DNA of 64,000 nucleotides from Gammaproteobacteria bacterium (GTDB lineage: Bacteria > Pseudomonadota > Gammaproteobacteria > Competibacterales > Competibacteraceae), in contig JACKMZ010000006.1 of assembly GCA_024235135.1 (NCBI GenBank), positions 124,001 to 188,000 of the forward strand, given 5' to 3'. This document shows, in pieces, positions 24,977 to 32,516 of this stretch. The notes below the pieces were generated by a model. It was given only the letters and a program-made list of their open reading frames with translations, did not search any database and was not told the DNA's origin. The first letter of the stretch is position 1. Each line of letters starts with the position of its first letter. Both the position numbers and the translations under genes were made by a program.

Positions 24977-26923
24977 ATGCAGGCCGCCGCCCTGCTCGGT
25001 TTCGATGGACCCCTGGCCCGTCATCTGCCGGGGTTCGCTCCGCGATGGCCGCAACAGCGGATGGCCCAGGCCGTCGCCGACACATTGGCAAGCGACGGAA
25101 CCTTACTGGCGGAGGCGGGCACCGGCACCGGCAAGACCTACGCCTATCTGGCGCCCGCTCTGCTACGTGGCGGCCGGGTCGTCATCTCCACCGGCACCCG
25201 CAATCTACAGGATCAGCTCTTTAACAAGGATTTGCCGGTGGTCTGCCAAGCCCTGGGGTTGACCCCTCGCCTGGCCATGCTCAAGGGGCGAAGCAATTAT
25301 CTTTGCTTGCAACGCCTGGAGCGACTGCTCGGGAACGCGCGGCTATCCAGTCCGGGGCAGGCGACCGAACTGGCCCATATCAGCGCCTGGGCGCGCGTCA
25401 CGCAAAGCGGCGACATCGCGGAGGTGGACGCGCTGCCCGAAGACGCGCCGTTGTGGTTTCAGGTGACTTCCACCACCGACAACTGTCTCGGTCAGGAATG
25501 TCCGCATTGGTCGTCCTGCCATGTCGTCAAAGCACGCCGCAAGGCGCTCGACGCGGACGTCCTGGTGGTCAATCATCATCTGTTTTTCGCCGACCGTCTG
25601 ATCAAGGAAGAAGGCTTCGGCGAGTTGCTGCCGGACGCCGATGCCTTTATCGTCGATGAAGCCCATCAACTGCCGGAAATAGCCAGTCACTTCTTCGGAC
25701 TTGCCTTGAGCAGCCGTCAATTGACCGCGTTGGCTCAGGACACGGTGGCCGAGCAATTGCGCGATGCCCCGGATTTCACCGATTTGAAGGAGTGCGCGCA
25801 GCATTTGGAACTGGCCGTTACCGATGCGCGGCTCGCTCTGGGACCGGAACTGCGCCGTGCGCCTTGGTCCGCCGTCAGTGACGCGCCGACCCTGATCGAG
25901 GCCCGACAGCGGCTCAGGGCCGCTCTGGAGTCCTTGCAAACCGCCCTGGAGCCGGCGGCCGTCCGGGGCAAAGGTTTGGACCATTGCCACAAACGCTGCC
26001 AGACCCTGCTGGAACGCTGGGGCCTGTTGACCGAACACGTCGCCGAGCAGAAGGACATCGCCTGGTTCGAAACCCATAGCCGGAGCTTTACCCTGCATTT
26101 GACGCCGCTGGACATCGCCCCGCATTTCCGCGCACACCGCGCCGCCTATCCCGGCGCCTGGATCTTCACCTCCGCCACCTTGGCCGTCGGCGACAGTTTT
26201 CAGCACTTTGCCCAGCGGTTGGGCCTGGACGCACCCTCGACCTTGAGGCTGGACAGCCCTTTCGACTTCGCGCATAACGCGTTGCTCTACCACCCACCCG
26301 GCCTACCCGACCCGGCTTCGCCCGCCTATATCGACGCCTTGGTGGACGCCGCGTTGCCAGTCCTGGAAGCCAGTCAGGCGCGGGCTTTCCTTTTGTTCAC
26401 CAGCTATCGCGCCTTGCATGCCGCCTTCGCCCGGCTGGAAGGACGTTTGCCCTATCCGCTGCTCCTGCAAGGCAGTCTACCCAAAAACGAATTGCTGACG
26501 CGCTTTCGTGAATTGGGGCATGCCGTGTTGCTCGGCACGGCGAGTTTCTGGGAAGGCGTGGACGTGCGGGGCGATGCGCTATCTTGCGTCATCATCGACA
26601 AGCTACCGTTCGCCGCGCCCAACGATCCGCTGGTGCGGGGTCGTATCGACGCGATCAAGCGTCGCGGGGGCGATCCCTTTTTGGAATATCAGGTTCCTCA
26701 GGCGGTCATCGCCTTGAAACAGGGTGCGGGCCGATTGATTCGCGACGTCTCCGACCGGGGCGTGCTCATGCTTTGCGATCCCCGCCTGCTTTCCCGTTCC
26801 TACGGTCAGTTGTTCCTAAACAGCTTGCCCCCCATGCGCCGCACCCGGCAATTGGCCCAGGTTAGGGACTTTTTCGCGCGCAGCGAATCGACCGAAGCAC
26901 TCACCCAGCCCGACATGCCATGA
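24977..26923 (+). CDS. yoaA: DinG/XPD-family DNA helicase, YoaA type
   Basis: A 648-residue superfamily 2 helicase. Walker A is LAEAGTGTGKTYAYLAPALL (about residue 50), the DEAH box is AFIVDEAHQLPEIASHFF, and the Fe-S cluster cysteines are seen in GRSNYLCLQRL and TTDNCLGQECPHWSSCHVVKARR. C-terminal motifs VLLGTASFWEGVDVRG and QGAGRLIRDVSDRGVL are typical. Length and motif order match YoaA rather than the longer DinG. It acts in repair of blocked replication forks. The stop overlaps tsaB (ATGA). Confidence 0.92.
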   Translation: MQAAALLGFDGPLARHLPGFAPRWPQQRMAQAVADTLASDGTLLAEAGTGTGKTYAYLAPALLRGGRVVISTGTRNLQDQLFNKDLPVVCQALGLTPRLAMLKGRSNYLCLQRLERLLGNARLSSPGQATELAHISAWARVTQSGDIAEVDALPEDAPLWFQVTSTTDNCLGQECPHWSSCHVVKARRKALDADVLVVNHHLFFADRLIKEEGFGELLPDADAFIVDEAHQLPEIASHFFGLALSSRQLTALAQDTVAEQLRDAPDFTDLKECAQHLELAVTDARLALGPELRRAPWSAVSDAPTLIEARQRLRAALESLQTALEPAAVRGKGLDHCHKRCQTLLERWGLLTEHVAEQKDIAWFETHSRSFTLHLTPLDIAPHFRAHRAAYPGAWIFTSATLAVGDSFQHFAQRLGLDAPSTLRLDSPFDFAHNALLYHPPGLPDPASPAYIDALVDAALPVLEASQARAFLLFTSYRALHAAFARLEGRLPYPLLLQGSLPKNELLTRFRELGHAVLLGTASFWEGVDVRGDALSCVIIDKLPFAAPNDPLVRGRIDAIKRRGGDPFLEYQVPQAVIALKQGAGRLIRDVSDRGVLMLCDPRLLSRSYGQLFLNSLPPMRRTRQLAQVRDFFARSESTEALTQPDMP

Positions 26924-27600
26924 AACTACTGGCTTTGGATACGGCTACCGACGCTTGTTCAGCCGCCGTGTTGGTCGATGACGAAGTCATCGAGCGCTAC
27001 GAATTGGCCCCACGCCGTCACGCGGAACTGATTCTGCCCATGCTCGACGCCTTGCTCGCCGATGCCGGGCTCTCCATCCGGCAATTGGACGGTTTGGCCT
27101 TCGGTCGCGGGCCGGGCGCGTTCACCGGGCTGCGTATCGCTACCGGCGTGGCGCAGGGGATCGCCTTCGCCGCCGATCTGCCAATCGCACCGATTTCCAC
27201 GTTGGCCGCCATGGCTCACAACGCCTGCTACGAACGCGGTGTGCAGCAGGTAGCGGTCGCCCTGGACGCCCGTATGAGCGAAATCTATTGGGGCGCCTAC
27301 ATGGCCACGACCGAAGGCGATATGGTGCTCCTAGACAGGGAGCGGGTGTGTCGTCCCGCCGATGCGCCGCCGCTGACTACCGGCGACTGGTTTGGTGCGG
27401 GCAGTGGTTGGACCGCCTACCACGACATACTCGTCCAACGCTTGCCCACCGTCAGTGATTGGTGGGGCGAATGTTACCCGCGCGCGGGCGATATAGCTCT
27501 GCTCGCCTCGCTGGTCTGGCAACGAGGACAGATGGTCCCGGCCGAACAGGCATTACCCATTTATCTGCGTGACGAGGTCGCCCACAAACCGCCGGTATAG
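26920..27600 (+). CDS. tsaB: tRNA N6-threonylcarbamoyladenosine biosynthesis protein TsaB
   Basis: A 226-residue TsaB (YeaZ), an ASKHA-fold partner of TsaD in t6A synthesis at position 37 of ANN-decoding tRNAs. It shows MKLLALDTATDACSAAVLVDDEV, HAELILPMLDALLADAGL and FGRGPGAFTGLRIATGVAQGIAF, all diagnostic. Length is normal. It overlaps the helicase gene by four bases, an arrangement also common in other gammaproteobacteria (yoaA next to tsaB). Confidence 0.95.
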   Translation: MKLLALDTATDACSAAVLVDDEVIERYELAPRRHAELILPMLDALLADAGLSIRQLDGLAFGRGPGAFTGLRIATGVAQGIAFAADLPIAPISTLAAMAHNACYERGVQQVAVALDARMSEIYWGAYMATTEGDMVLLDRERVCRPADAPPLTTGDWFGAGSGWTAYHDILVQRLPTVSDWWGECYPRAGDIALLASLVWQRGQMVPAEQALPIYLRDEVAHKPPV

Positions 27601-27699
27601 CCGGCCCAAGGCTTACTTCAGGTCACTGCCGCAATTGTTACGGACGTGTTACCATTAAGCGGAAAATAAAAGCGCCGGACAACACCGGGAGAAGTGTAT

Positions 27700-28176
27700 A
27701 TGGCCACCGCAATGACAATCGATTCAATCCACAGTAAAGCGATTCCTGACCTAATCAGCAAACTGTTGAAGAAACGTCAGGATGTGTTGGTGCTTCTGAA
27801 CCGTTTGGCAACGACCAAGCCCGAGATGTCCCTTCAAGAGATCGACCCACTGCTACGCCACTTCTGCCAGATGCTGGTCGATTATGTGGCGTTGGGTCAC
27901 TTCGAAGTTTATCAGTGCTTCGAGGAAATTCACTCGGACACGTCGCGCTGTAAAAAGATCAAAAAACTGGCCTGTCAACTGTATCCCCGCATCGCCGAAA
28001 CCACCCATCAGACGATCGCGTTCAACGACCACTACGACACCCCACAATTATCACTGGACTCCTTCCGAGAGGACTTATCGGTTCTAGGAGAACAGTTGGC
28101 GACACGGATCGAATTGGAAGATCGGTTGATCGCCGCCGTCAACCAACAGAAATCCGAAGGTGTGGAACTGCATTAG
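27700..28176 (+). CDS. rsd: Rsd/AlgQ family anti-sigma-D regulator
   Basis: A 158-residue Rsd/AlgQ protein; the family binds the housekeeping sigma factor and modulates its use. Diagnostic parts are LLKKRQDVLVLLNRL, LLRHFCQMLVDYVALGHFEVYQCF and LGEQLATRIELEDRLIAAV. I chose the ATG at 27700 over a GTG two codons upstream because a GGGAGAAG site is better spaced for it. Whether it acts like E. coli Rsd or Pseudomonas AlgQ cannot be told. Its stop overlaps the convergent radical SAM stop. Confidence 0.9.
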   Translation: MATAMTIDSIHSKAIPDLISKLLKKRQDVLVLLNRLATTKPEMSLQEIDPLLRHFCQMLVDYVALGHFEVYQCFEEIHSDTSRCKKIKKLACQLYPRIAETTHQTIAFNDHYDTPQLSLDSFREDLSVLGEQLATRIELEDRLIAAVNQQKSEGVELH

Positions 28177-29054
28177 TAGCCGCGCAGATGGCTAGGCCGT
28201 AATCCCAATCGGCCGGAACGCGCCAAGGCGACCGCGGCCAACAGTTCGTTTTTATCCTCGGGCAGCGTCCCCGCCAAGGCCAGCGCATTGGAGGCATGAT
28301 TGGAGCGAAACACCAGCGGGGCGGGCGGGTTCAACCGTTCCACCAAGCGCGCTTGTTCTTCCAGAATGCCGTAATCGTCCTGCGCCAGGAACGGCTCTTT
28401 GAACTTTCGATGGAATTCGTCGCGAATCACAGGGTCCAGGCCCAGTTGCAGAGTGGATAGATAATCCAGGGCCACTTGATTCGCCAAATTCGCCGTGGCA
28501 TCGATATGCTCCTGCCAATGGTTCTGTCCCCCCAGCCCCAAAATCACGGTCGCTGAAATACTCAGCCCCGCCTGCTTCGCCTTCTGCAATCCCTCGACCA
28601 TGCTAGTGGGCGTCGCGCCCTTGGTGATGCGTTTCAACAAGTCCGCCGACCCGGTTTCTATGCCGTAGTAGATCTGGCTCAACTTGTGCTCGCGCAGCGT
28701 GATCAATTCCTCCAGGGATTTCTTGCGCAAATTGGCCGGAAGCGCGTAACTGGAGACTCGTTCCAAGCGAGGAAAGGCAACCTGCAAGGCATCCAGAATG
28801 GTCAGCAAATGGTCGGTGGTCGCCGCCAAGGCATCGCCGTCGGCCAGGAATACCCGTTGCACGGAAGGGTAGACCCGTCCCACATCGCGAATTTCGGTCA
28901 GCACCTCCGACAGGGGACGTATGGAAAATTCCTTGCTGCGGTACATGGAGCAGAAACTGCAGCGATTGAAGCTGCACCCCAGCGTGACTTGGAAAATCAG
29001 GTTGTTGCCCTCGGAAGGAGGGCGGTACAGCGGCATGTCGTAATGGAATAGCAT
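28173..29054 (-). CDS. Radical SAM protein
   Basis: A 293-residue radical SAM enzyme. The cluster-binding cysteines are in TLGCSFNRCSFCSMYR, spaced C-x4-C-x2-C, one residue longer than the classic C-x3-C-x2-C but the form I recall from this subfamily. Other supporting parts are VFLADGDALAATTDHLLTILDAL and SQIYYGIETGSADLLKRITKGAT, typical of Elp3/MiaB/HemN-like barrels. No auxiliary cluster domain is seen. Substrate unknown. It starts 15 bases after the preceding minus-strand gene, so it may be the last gene of the vgrG island transcript or an independent gene. Confidence 0.83.
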   Translation of the reverse strand: MLFHYDMPLYRPPSEGNNLIFQVTLGCSFNRCSFCSMYRSKEFSIRPLSEVLTEIRDVGRVYPSVQRVFLADGDALAATTDHLLTILDALQVAFPRLERVSSYALPANLRKKSLEELITLREHKLSQIYYGIETGSADLLKRITKGATPTSMVEGLQKAKQAGLSISATVILGLGGQNHWQEHIDATANLANQVALDYLSTLQLGLDPVIRDEFHRKFKEPFLAQDDYGILEEQARLVERLNPPAPLVFRSNHASNALALAGTLPEDKNELLAAVALARSGRLGLRPSHLRGY

Positions 29055-29069
29055 AGTGGCGTCAACAGT

Positions 29070-29549
29070 TTAATCGGCGCCCTCCCTGACTTTTTCGAAT
29101 TCATAGAACGGCCGTTTTTCCGGACCGTAGCACTCGATTCTTCTGATTATCCGAAACCCGCACCAGTTCAACCAGCGCAGATGAAGTTCATTGCGGGCAT
29201 CGATGTAATTCCAGAGTACCGGGTAGGGTTCGTGCAGTTTCTCCACCCATTCCCGGCTGTGGCGCAAGAACGTCGCTGAATAATGCGCTAAATCGTCGGA
29301 ACCCAGCAACCAGACGCGGCCCATACCGGCTTTCACGGGATCGGGCGAGGCTCCGAACAGAGCGAGGGGAATGTCGTCGACGCATTCATCGACTATGGCA
29401 TAACAGGGATCGGACCATACGACGCACTGTTGCAGTACGATCAGCGGGTCGTCCCCCGATGCGGCCGCTATCTCGCGCAAATCGGCCGCGCGCAGTCTGC
29501 AACCAAGCCTATCGGCATCTCCCGACCGAACTCGGCGCACCCTGAGCAT
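29070..29549 (-). CDS. Phage Gp13 / DUF2833-like protein (GNAT-fold type)
   Basis: A 159-residue protein. The N-terminus RVRRVRSGDADRLGCRLRAADLREI, the central VWSDPCYAIVDECVDDIPLALFGASPD, GRVWLLGSDDLA and C-terminal PVLWNYIDARNELHLRWLNWCGFRII resemble the short acetyltransferase-fold protein of T7-like phages (internal virion protein A / DUF2833). No phage genes surround it. It is 22 bases downstream of the SUMF1-domain gene in the vgrG-led series, so a role connected to T6SS cargo is possible but unproven. The similarity call is from memory of the family and needs a profile search. Confidence 0.45.
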   Translation of the reverse strand: MLRVRRVRSGDADRLGCRLRAADLREIAAASGDDPLIVLQQCVVWSDPCYAIVDECVDDIPLALFGASPDPVKAGMGRVWLLGSDDLAHYSATFLRHSREWVEKLHEPYPVLWNYIDARNELHLRWLNWCGFRIIRRIECYGPEKRPFYEFEKVREGAD

Positions 29550-29571
29550 TCAACAAGGGCCGCCAGAAAAG

Positions 29572-30312
29572 TCAGCCATCAGGATTGATCACGATACGGA
29601 TACCCATGCCACCGAACATGTTACTGCAGCGCAGGCGGCTGGCGGATCGGCAATACTGGGCCTCGTGCATGCGACCGCCCCCACGCATTGCGCCGCCTCG
29701 CTCCGTGATACTCCCGACGGGGTCGGTATTGGCCATGGTCTCGTAGGAAGGCAGCCAATCCAGCGTGGGTTCCCAGACATTGCCGCTCATATCGTAAAGT
29801 CCCCAGGCATTGGGATCTTTCTGTCCGACTTCATGAACCCGCTCTCCGGAATTGTCCACGTACCAACCGATTGCGTCGAGGTCCGCAATGCTGTCGCCGG
29901 AATAAAACCGGGTTTGCGCTCCCGCGCGGCAGGCATATTCCCACTGCGCTTCAGTCGGCAAGGTCACCTTGATTCCAGACAACTGGGATAACCGACTGCA
30001 GAATTCCAGGGCATCCGAGTACAACACTTGGTCCATAGCCAAGGTTTCACCGCGAAAACTACTGGGGTTCATACCCGTCACCACTTGGTATTGGGCTTGG
30101 GTAATGGCATAGCGCCCCATATAAAACGGTTTGGACAGATTGATCGCACGCATGGGGCCTTCAATCGGTTGGCGTCCTTCCTCCTGCAAAGGCGATCCCA
30201 TAAAAAACGTTCCCTCGGGAATACGTACCAGCTCAAAAACCACCGAGGCCACATCAAAGTTGATTTCCTCGGCGCCGTTCGCCATTGCTTCCTTAATCTG
30301 TTCGGCCGCCAT
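29572..30312 (-). CDS. SUMF1/formylglycine-generating-enzyme-fold protein
   Basis: A 246-residue SUMF1 domain protein: FELVRIPEGTFFMGSPLQEEGRQPIEGP, PFYMGRYAITQAQYQVVTGMNPSSF, KVTLPTEAQWEYACRAGAQTRFYSGD and DMSGNVWEPTLDWL are all family hallmarks. The C-terminal GGGRMHEAQYCRSASRLRC has only the second of the two cysteines placed as in true formylglycine-generating enzymes, so sulfatase activation is doubtful. SUMF1-fold proteins occur in several T6SS clusters. It stands 85 bases downstream of the candidate effector in the vgrG island. Confidence 0.88.
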   Translation of the reverse strand: MAAEQIKEAMANGAEEINFDVASVVFELVRIPEGTFFMGSPLQEEGRQPIEGPMRAINLSKPFYMGRYAITQAQYQVVTGMNPSSFRGETLAMDQVLYSDALEFCSRLSQLSGIKVTLPTEAQWEYACRAGAQTRFYSGDSIADLDAIGWYVDNSGERVHEVGQKDPNAWGLYDMSGNVWEPTLDWLPSYETMANTDPVGSITERGGAMRGGGRMHEAQYCRSASRLRCSNMFGGMGIRIVINPDG

Positions 30313-30397
30313 CGTGCTTATCCTCTCGGTTCTTAAATGGAAAGGCCATCGAGAAAATCAACAGCCCGCAACAAGGGACTGTCGAAATCCATTGGAA

Positions 30398-30994
30398 TTA
30401 CTTTTTGCAATTGCTATCCCAAGCTTTTCCATAATGCTCTTTGTGATCGTTCGAAAGAAAATTCTTGAAATAATCGTCAAAGTTTTTTACGCCTCGCGCC
30501 CACTCGAAATCCGCCGTCTTGCCCGTGCAGCCCCACTTGTCTTTACAGGAATCGAACGCTTTCAGGGCCGTTTTTATGTTTTCATATTCTATGCGTTCAT
30601 TGGACTTTATATAATCGTCCCGACTGATGGTGCATGTGGCCAGTTGCTCATCCAATTTGTCAAAGTCCTTTTTGCGGGAAAGATTGGCCAACTCGAAACT
30701 CGCATCCTGCGTCGCCAAACAAGGATCGGAATTCTTGCTTAAGGTAATGGTGCCGGTGGCCGTATCCGTTTCCGCGCCAAACCCACTGGAAGGGGTGCCG
30801 ACCACAATATTCGGGTCCTTTCCGCCATTGGCTTTCTTGGCCTTTTCGAAGATAGCCGCGCCTTCATCGCACTTCTTAAGGTTTTCCTCTACCTGCAAAG
30901 GACAGGGCTCGGTCGTCTTTTTAGCTTCGGTCGTCGGCTGTTTCTTGGCAGCCTCACCCTGCTCTTCACGCGGCGTACACCCGGCTATGCACAT
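30398..30994 (-). CDS. Uncharacterised vgrG-island protein, candidate T6SS effector or cargo
   Basis: A 198-residue protein of no family I recognise. It is rich in Lys and Asp and has nine or ten cysteines, including CTPREEQG at the start, ENLKKCDEG, DPCLATQ, DSCKDKWGC and a C-terminal DSNCKK. An N-terminal charged linker (residues 7-30) precedes a folded-looking region containing ASFELANLSRKKDFDKLDEQL and NERIEYENIKTALKAFDSC. There is no hydrophobic signal sequence, as expected for T6SS cargo. A GGGAGG site precedes the ATG. Position after vgrG, DUF4123 chaperone and the duplicated-domain gene is where effectors usually sit; function is inference only. Confidence 0.6.
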   Translation of the reverse strand: MCIAGCTPREEQGEAAKKQPTTEAKKTTEPCPLQVEENLKKCDEGAAIFEKAKKANGGKDPNIVVGTPSSGFGAETDTATGTITLSKNSDPCLATQDASFELANLSRKKDFDKLDEQLATCTISRDDYIKSNERIEYENIKTALKAFDSCKDKWGCTGKTADFEWARGVKNFDDYFKNFLSNDHKEHYGKAWDSNCKK

Positions 30995-31013
30995 CGATTC
31001 ACCCTCCCGTTTC

Positions 31014-31784
31014 TCAAGCCAGCCACTTTTGCAAATGGGTCATGGCGCCTTGATACAAACGCTCACCTTTCTGCGCCGGATCATCCAACGCGGCATCCCG
31101 CAAAATGGCCTCCGCCCAGGGATATTGCGGATCGCCATCGAACCCGCTGCCGAGCAAAAACATCACCCCGGTATACACCGCCGCACCCGCTTCCGTGATG
31201 AGATTGTAACGACGCGCCTTTTCATAGCCATCGCGAACGACCTGCTGCACCGCCCTTTCTCCCACGGCATCGCATTTCTCGGGAAACAGGGCATTGAGCA
31301 GTTTCATCATATGCTCACCGAAACTCTGATTCTGCTGCTTGGCTTCCCTGGAACGCGCCAGTGTGGCGGCCGGCAACTCCTGCGCCTTGAGCAGGGCGCG
31401 TTGCAGATGCTCGTTATTCTTGCCCGCGACCCGATTCAGATAACGCATGGCCGTGTCGTACACGCGATCGGCCCGCAGGCCGGGATCGCTGATGGCCTCG
31501 CTGGTCAGGATTCGAGCCGCCCAAGGTAGCTGGGGATCACGGTCGAAATGACTGCCGAGCATGAACATCAAGCCCACGTACAAATGGATATCGCGTTCGG
31601 ATACCAGCCCATAGGTCCGCGCCCGATCGATTCCCAGGCGGATGACCTGGCGTGCCTGTTCATCGCCTAGAATCGCGCATTGCTTAGGAAAAAATTGCTT
31701 GACGTGCTCCAGCACCCGAAGTTCGAAATTGCGCATGACGCCTTGCTCAAAGGCGGCCATCTGTGCTTCACGAATCACTAACAT
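31014..31784 (-). CDS. vgrG-island protein with internally duplicated domain
   Basis: A 256-residue protein made of two related halves. The same block occurs as HLYVGLMFMLGSHFDRDPQLPWA (residues 67-89) and AVYTGVMFLLGSGFDGDPQYPWA (202-224), each preceded by FFPKQC or LFPEKC and an Arg-rich helix. Cytoplasmic, no signal. I recall similar single- or double-unit proteins in vgrG/DUF4123 loci but no assigned function; a cargo-loading or immunity role would fit the context. An AAGGAA site precedes the ATG. It is 65 bases downstream of the DUF4123 gene and 19 bases before the candidate effector gene. Confidence 0.75.
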   Translation of the reverse strand: MLVIREAQMAAFEQGVMRNFELRVLEHVKQFFPKQCAILGDEQARQVIRLGIDRARTYGLVSERDIHLYVGLMFMLGSHFDRDPQLPWAARILTSEAISDPGLRADRVYDTAMRYLNRVAGKNNEHLQRALLKAQELPAATLARSREAKQQNQSFGEHMMKLLNALFPEKCDAVGERAVQQVVRDGYEKARRYNLITEAGAAVYTGVMFLLGSGFDGDPQYPWAEAILRDAALDDPAQKGERLYQGAMTHLQKWLA

Positions 31785-31849
31785 GCGTCGTTCCTTCCCA
31801 CTCTTGCGATACGCACTCGCATCATGAACTCATCGGCGAACATAGCCCC

Positions 31850-32383
31850 TTATCCCAGCATCACCGACTCGCGGCCGAGATTTTCGCCGTCGGTCTGGAA
31901 TTTCAGCAGCACCTGCGGGTCTTCGTCCTCCACGATGTAGCGTCTTATCGGCCCGAACACGGTACGCAATTCCTCGGCATTGCAGGTCGGGAGATACACA
32001 CGCAACACCCGCGGATCGTAATAGCGAAAATACAAGGGCTTGAGACTGGGGTCGTAGACCATCAAAAAGGTACGCAAGTGCTTACGCATACTGCGAAAAT
32101 CCGCGGAACTGATCGCGAAGATCCCCCAATGGCGGCCCCAACCTTCCCCCAGAACCCACTCCGCGAACGGCGTCTCCGGCTGCATCACGGCCAGGTAGGG
32201 CGCCATCTGGGCGACATCGGGCTGCAACTCACCGCGAAACAAACACACCGATTCCACACCCAGCCGAGCCAAGGTCTGCGGCAGGTTGGGCGCCGATGCG
32301 CCATCCAAAATCGCGTAGACGGTCGCGTCCGGCACTTCGAACAGACGCTCGTACAAGGCTTCGAGCGGCGCCTTATTCGTCAT
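31850..32383 (-). CDS. DUF4123 T6SS effector chaperone (Tap/TEC family)
   Basis: A 177-residue DUF4123 protein. Members bind specific effectors and load them on the VgrG spike (established for Tap-1/TEC). Family features are ATVYAILDGASAPNLPQTL, LFRGELQPDVAQMAPYLAVM, WGRHWGIFAISSADFRSMRKHLRTFLMVYDPSLKPLYFRYYDPRVL and a final RYIVEDEDPQ. It lies downstream of vgrG, separated by a tiny overlapping ORF, and upstream of two uncharacterised genes, the expected place for a chaperone-effector set. Confidence 0.92.
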   Translation of the reverse strand: MTNKAPLEALYERLFEVPDATVYAILDGASAPNLPQTLARLGVESVCLFRGELQPDVAQMAPYLAVMQPETPFAEWVLGEGWGRHWGIFAISSADFRSMRKHLRTFLMVYDPSLKPLYFRYYDPRVLRVYLPTCNAEELRTVFGPIRRYIVEDEDPQVLLKFQTDGENLGRESVMLG

Positions 32384-32516
32384 GATCCATACTCCATGAG
32401 ATCGGCAAATGATTCGACATGGTTTCCTCGACGAGATGAATGCGGCGACGCGCGATGCGCGGCGCTAGGCGGCGCATACGATCGCTCTCCAAACCCTTCG
32501 CCAGCTCGGCGATCAC
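32373..32516 (-). CDS. Possible small protein between vgrG and the DUF4123 gene
   Basis: A 47-codon frame from a GTG whose bases overlap the vgrG stop (GTGA) and whose stop lies 11 bases inside the DUF4123 start. It fills an otherwise 129-base gap and links both neighbours by overlap. The product is basic in the middle (SDRMRRLAPRIARRRIHLVEE) and ends in SNHLPISWSMDHDE. No ribosome site can be judged because it lies in vgrG. Overlaps at both ends argue for a real, translationally coupled gene; lack of homology evidence keeps confidence low. Confidence 0.4.
   Translation of the reverse strand: MIAELAKGLESDRMRRLAPRIARRRIHLVEETMSNHLPISWSMDHDE

Noticed and set aside
30977..30994. CIAGC at the N-terminus of the vgrG-island protein as a lipoprotein signal
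   Set aside because: There is no positively charged, hydrophobic signal segment before the cysteine, which lies at residue 6.
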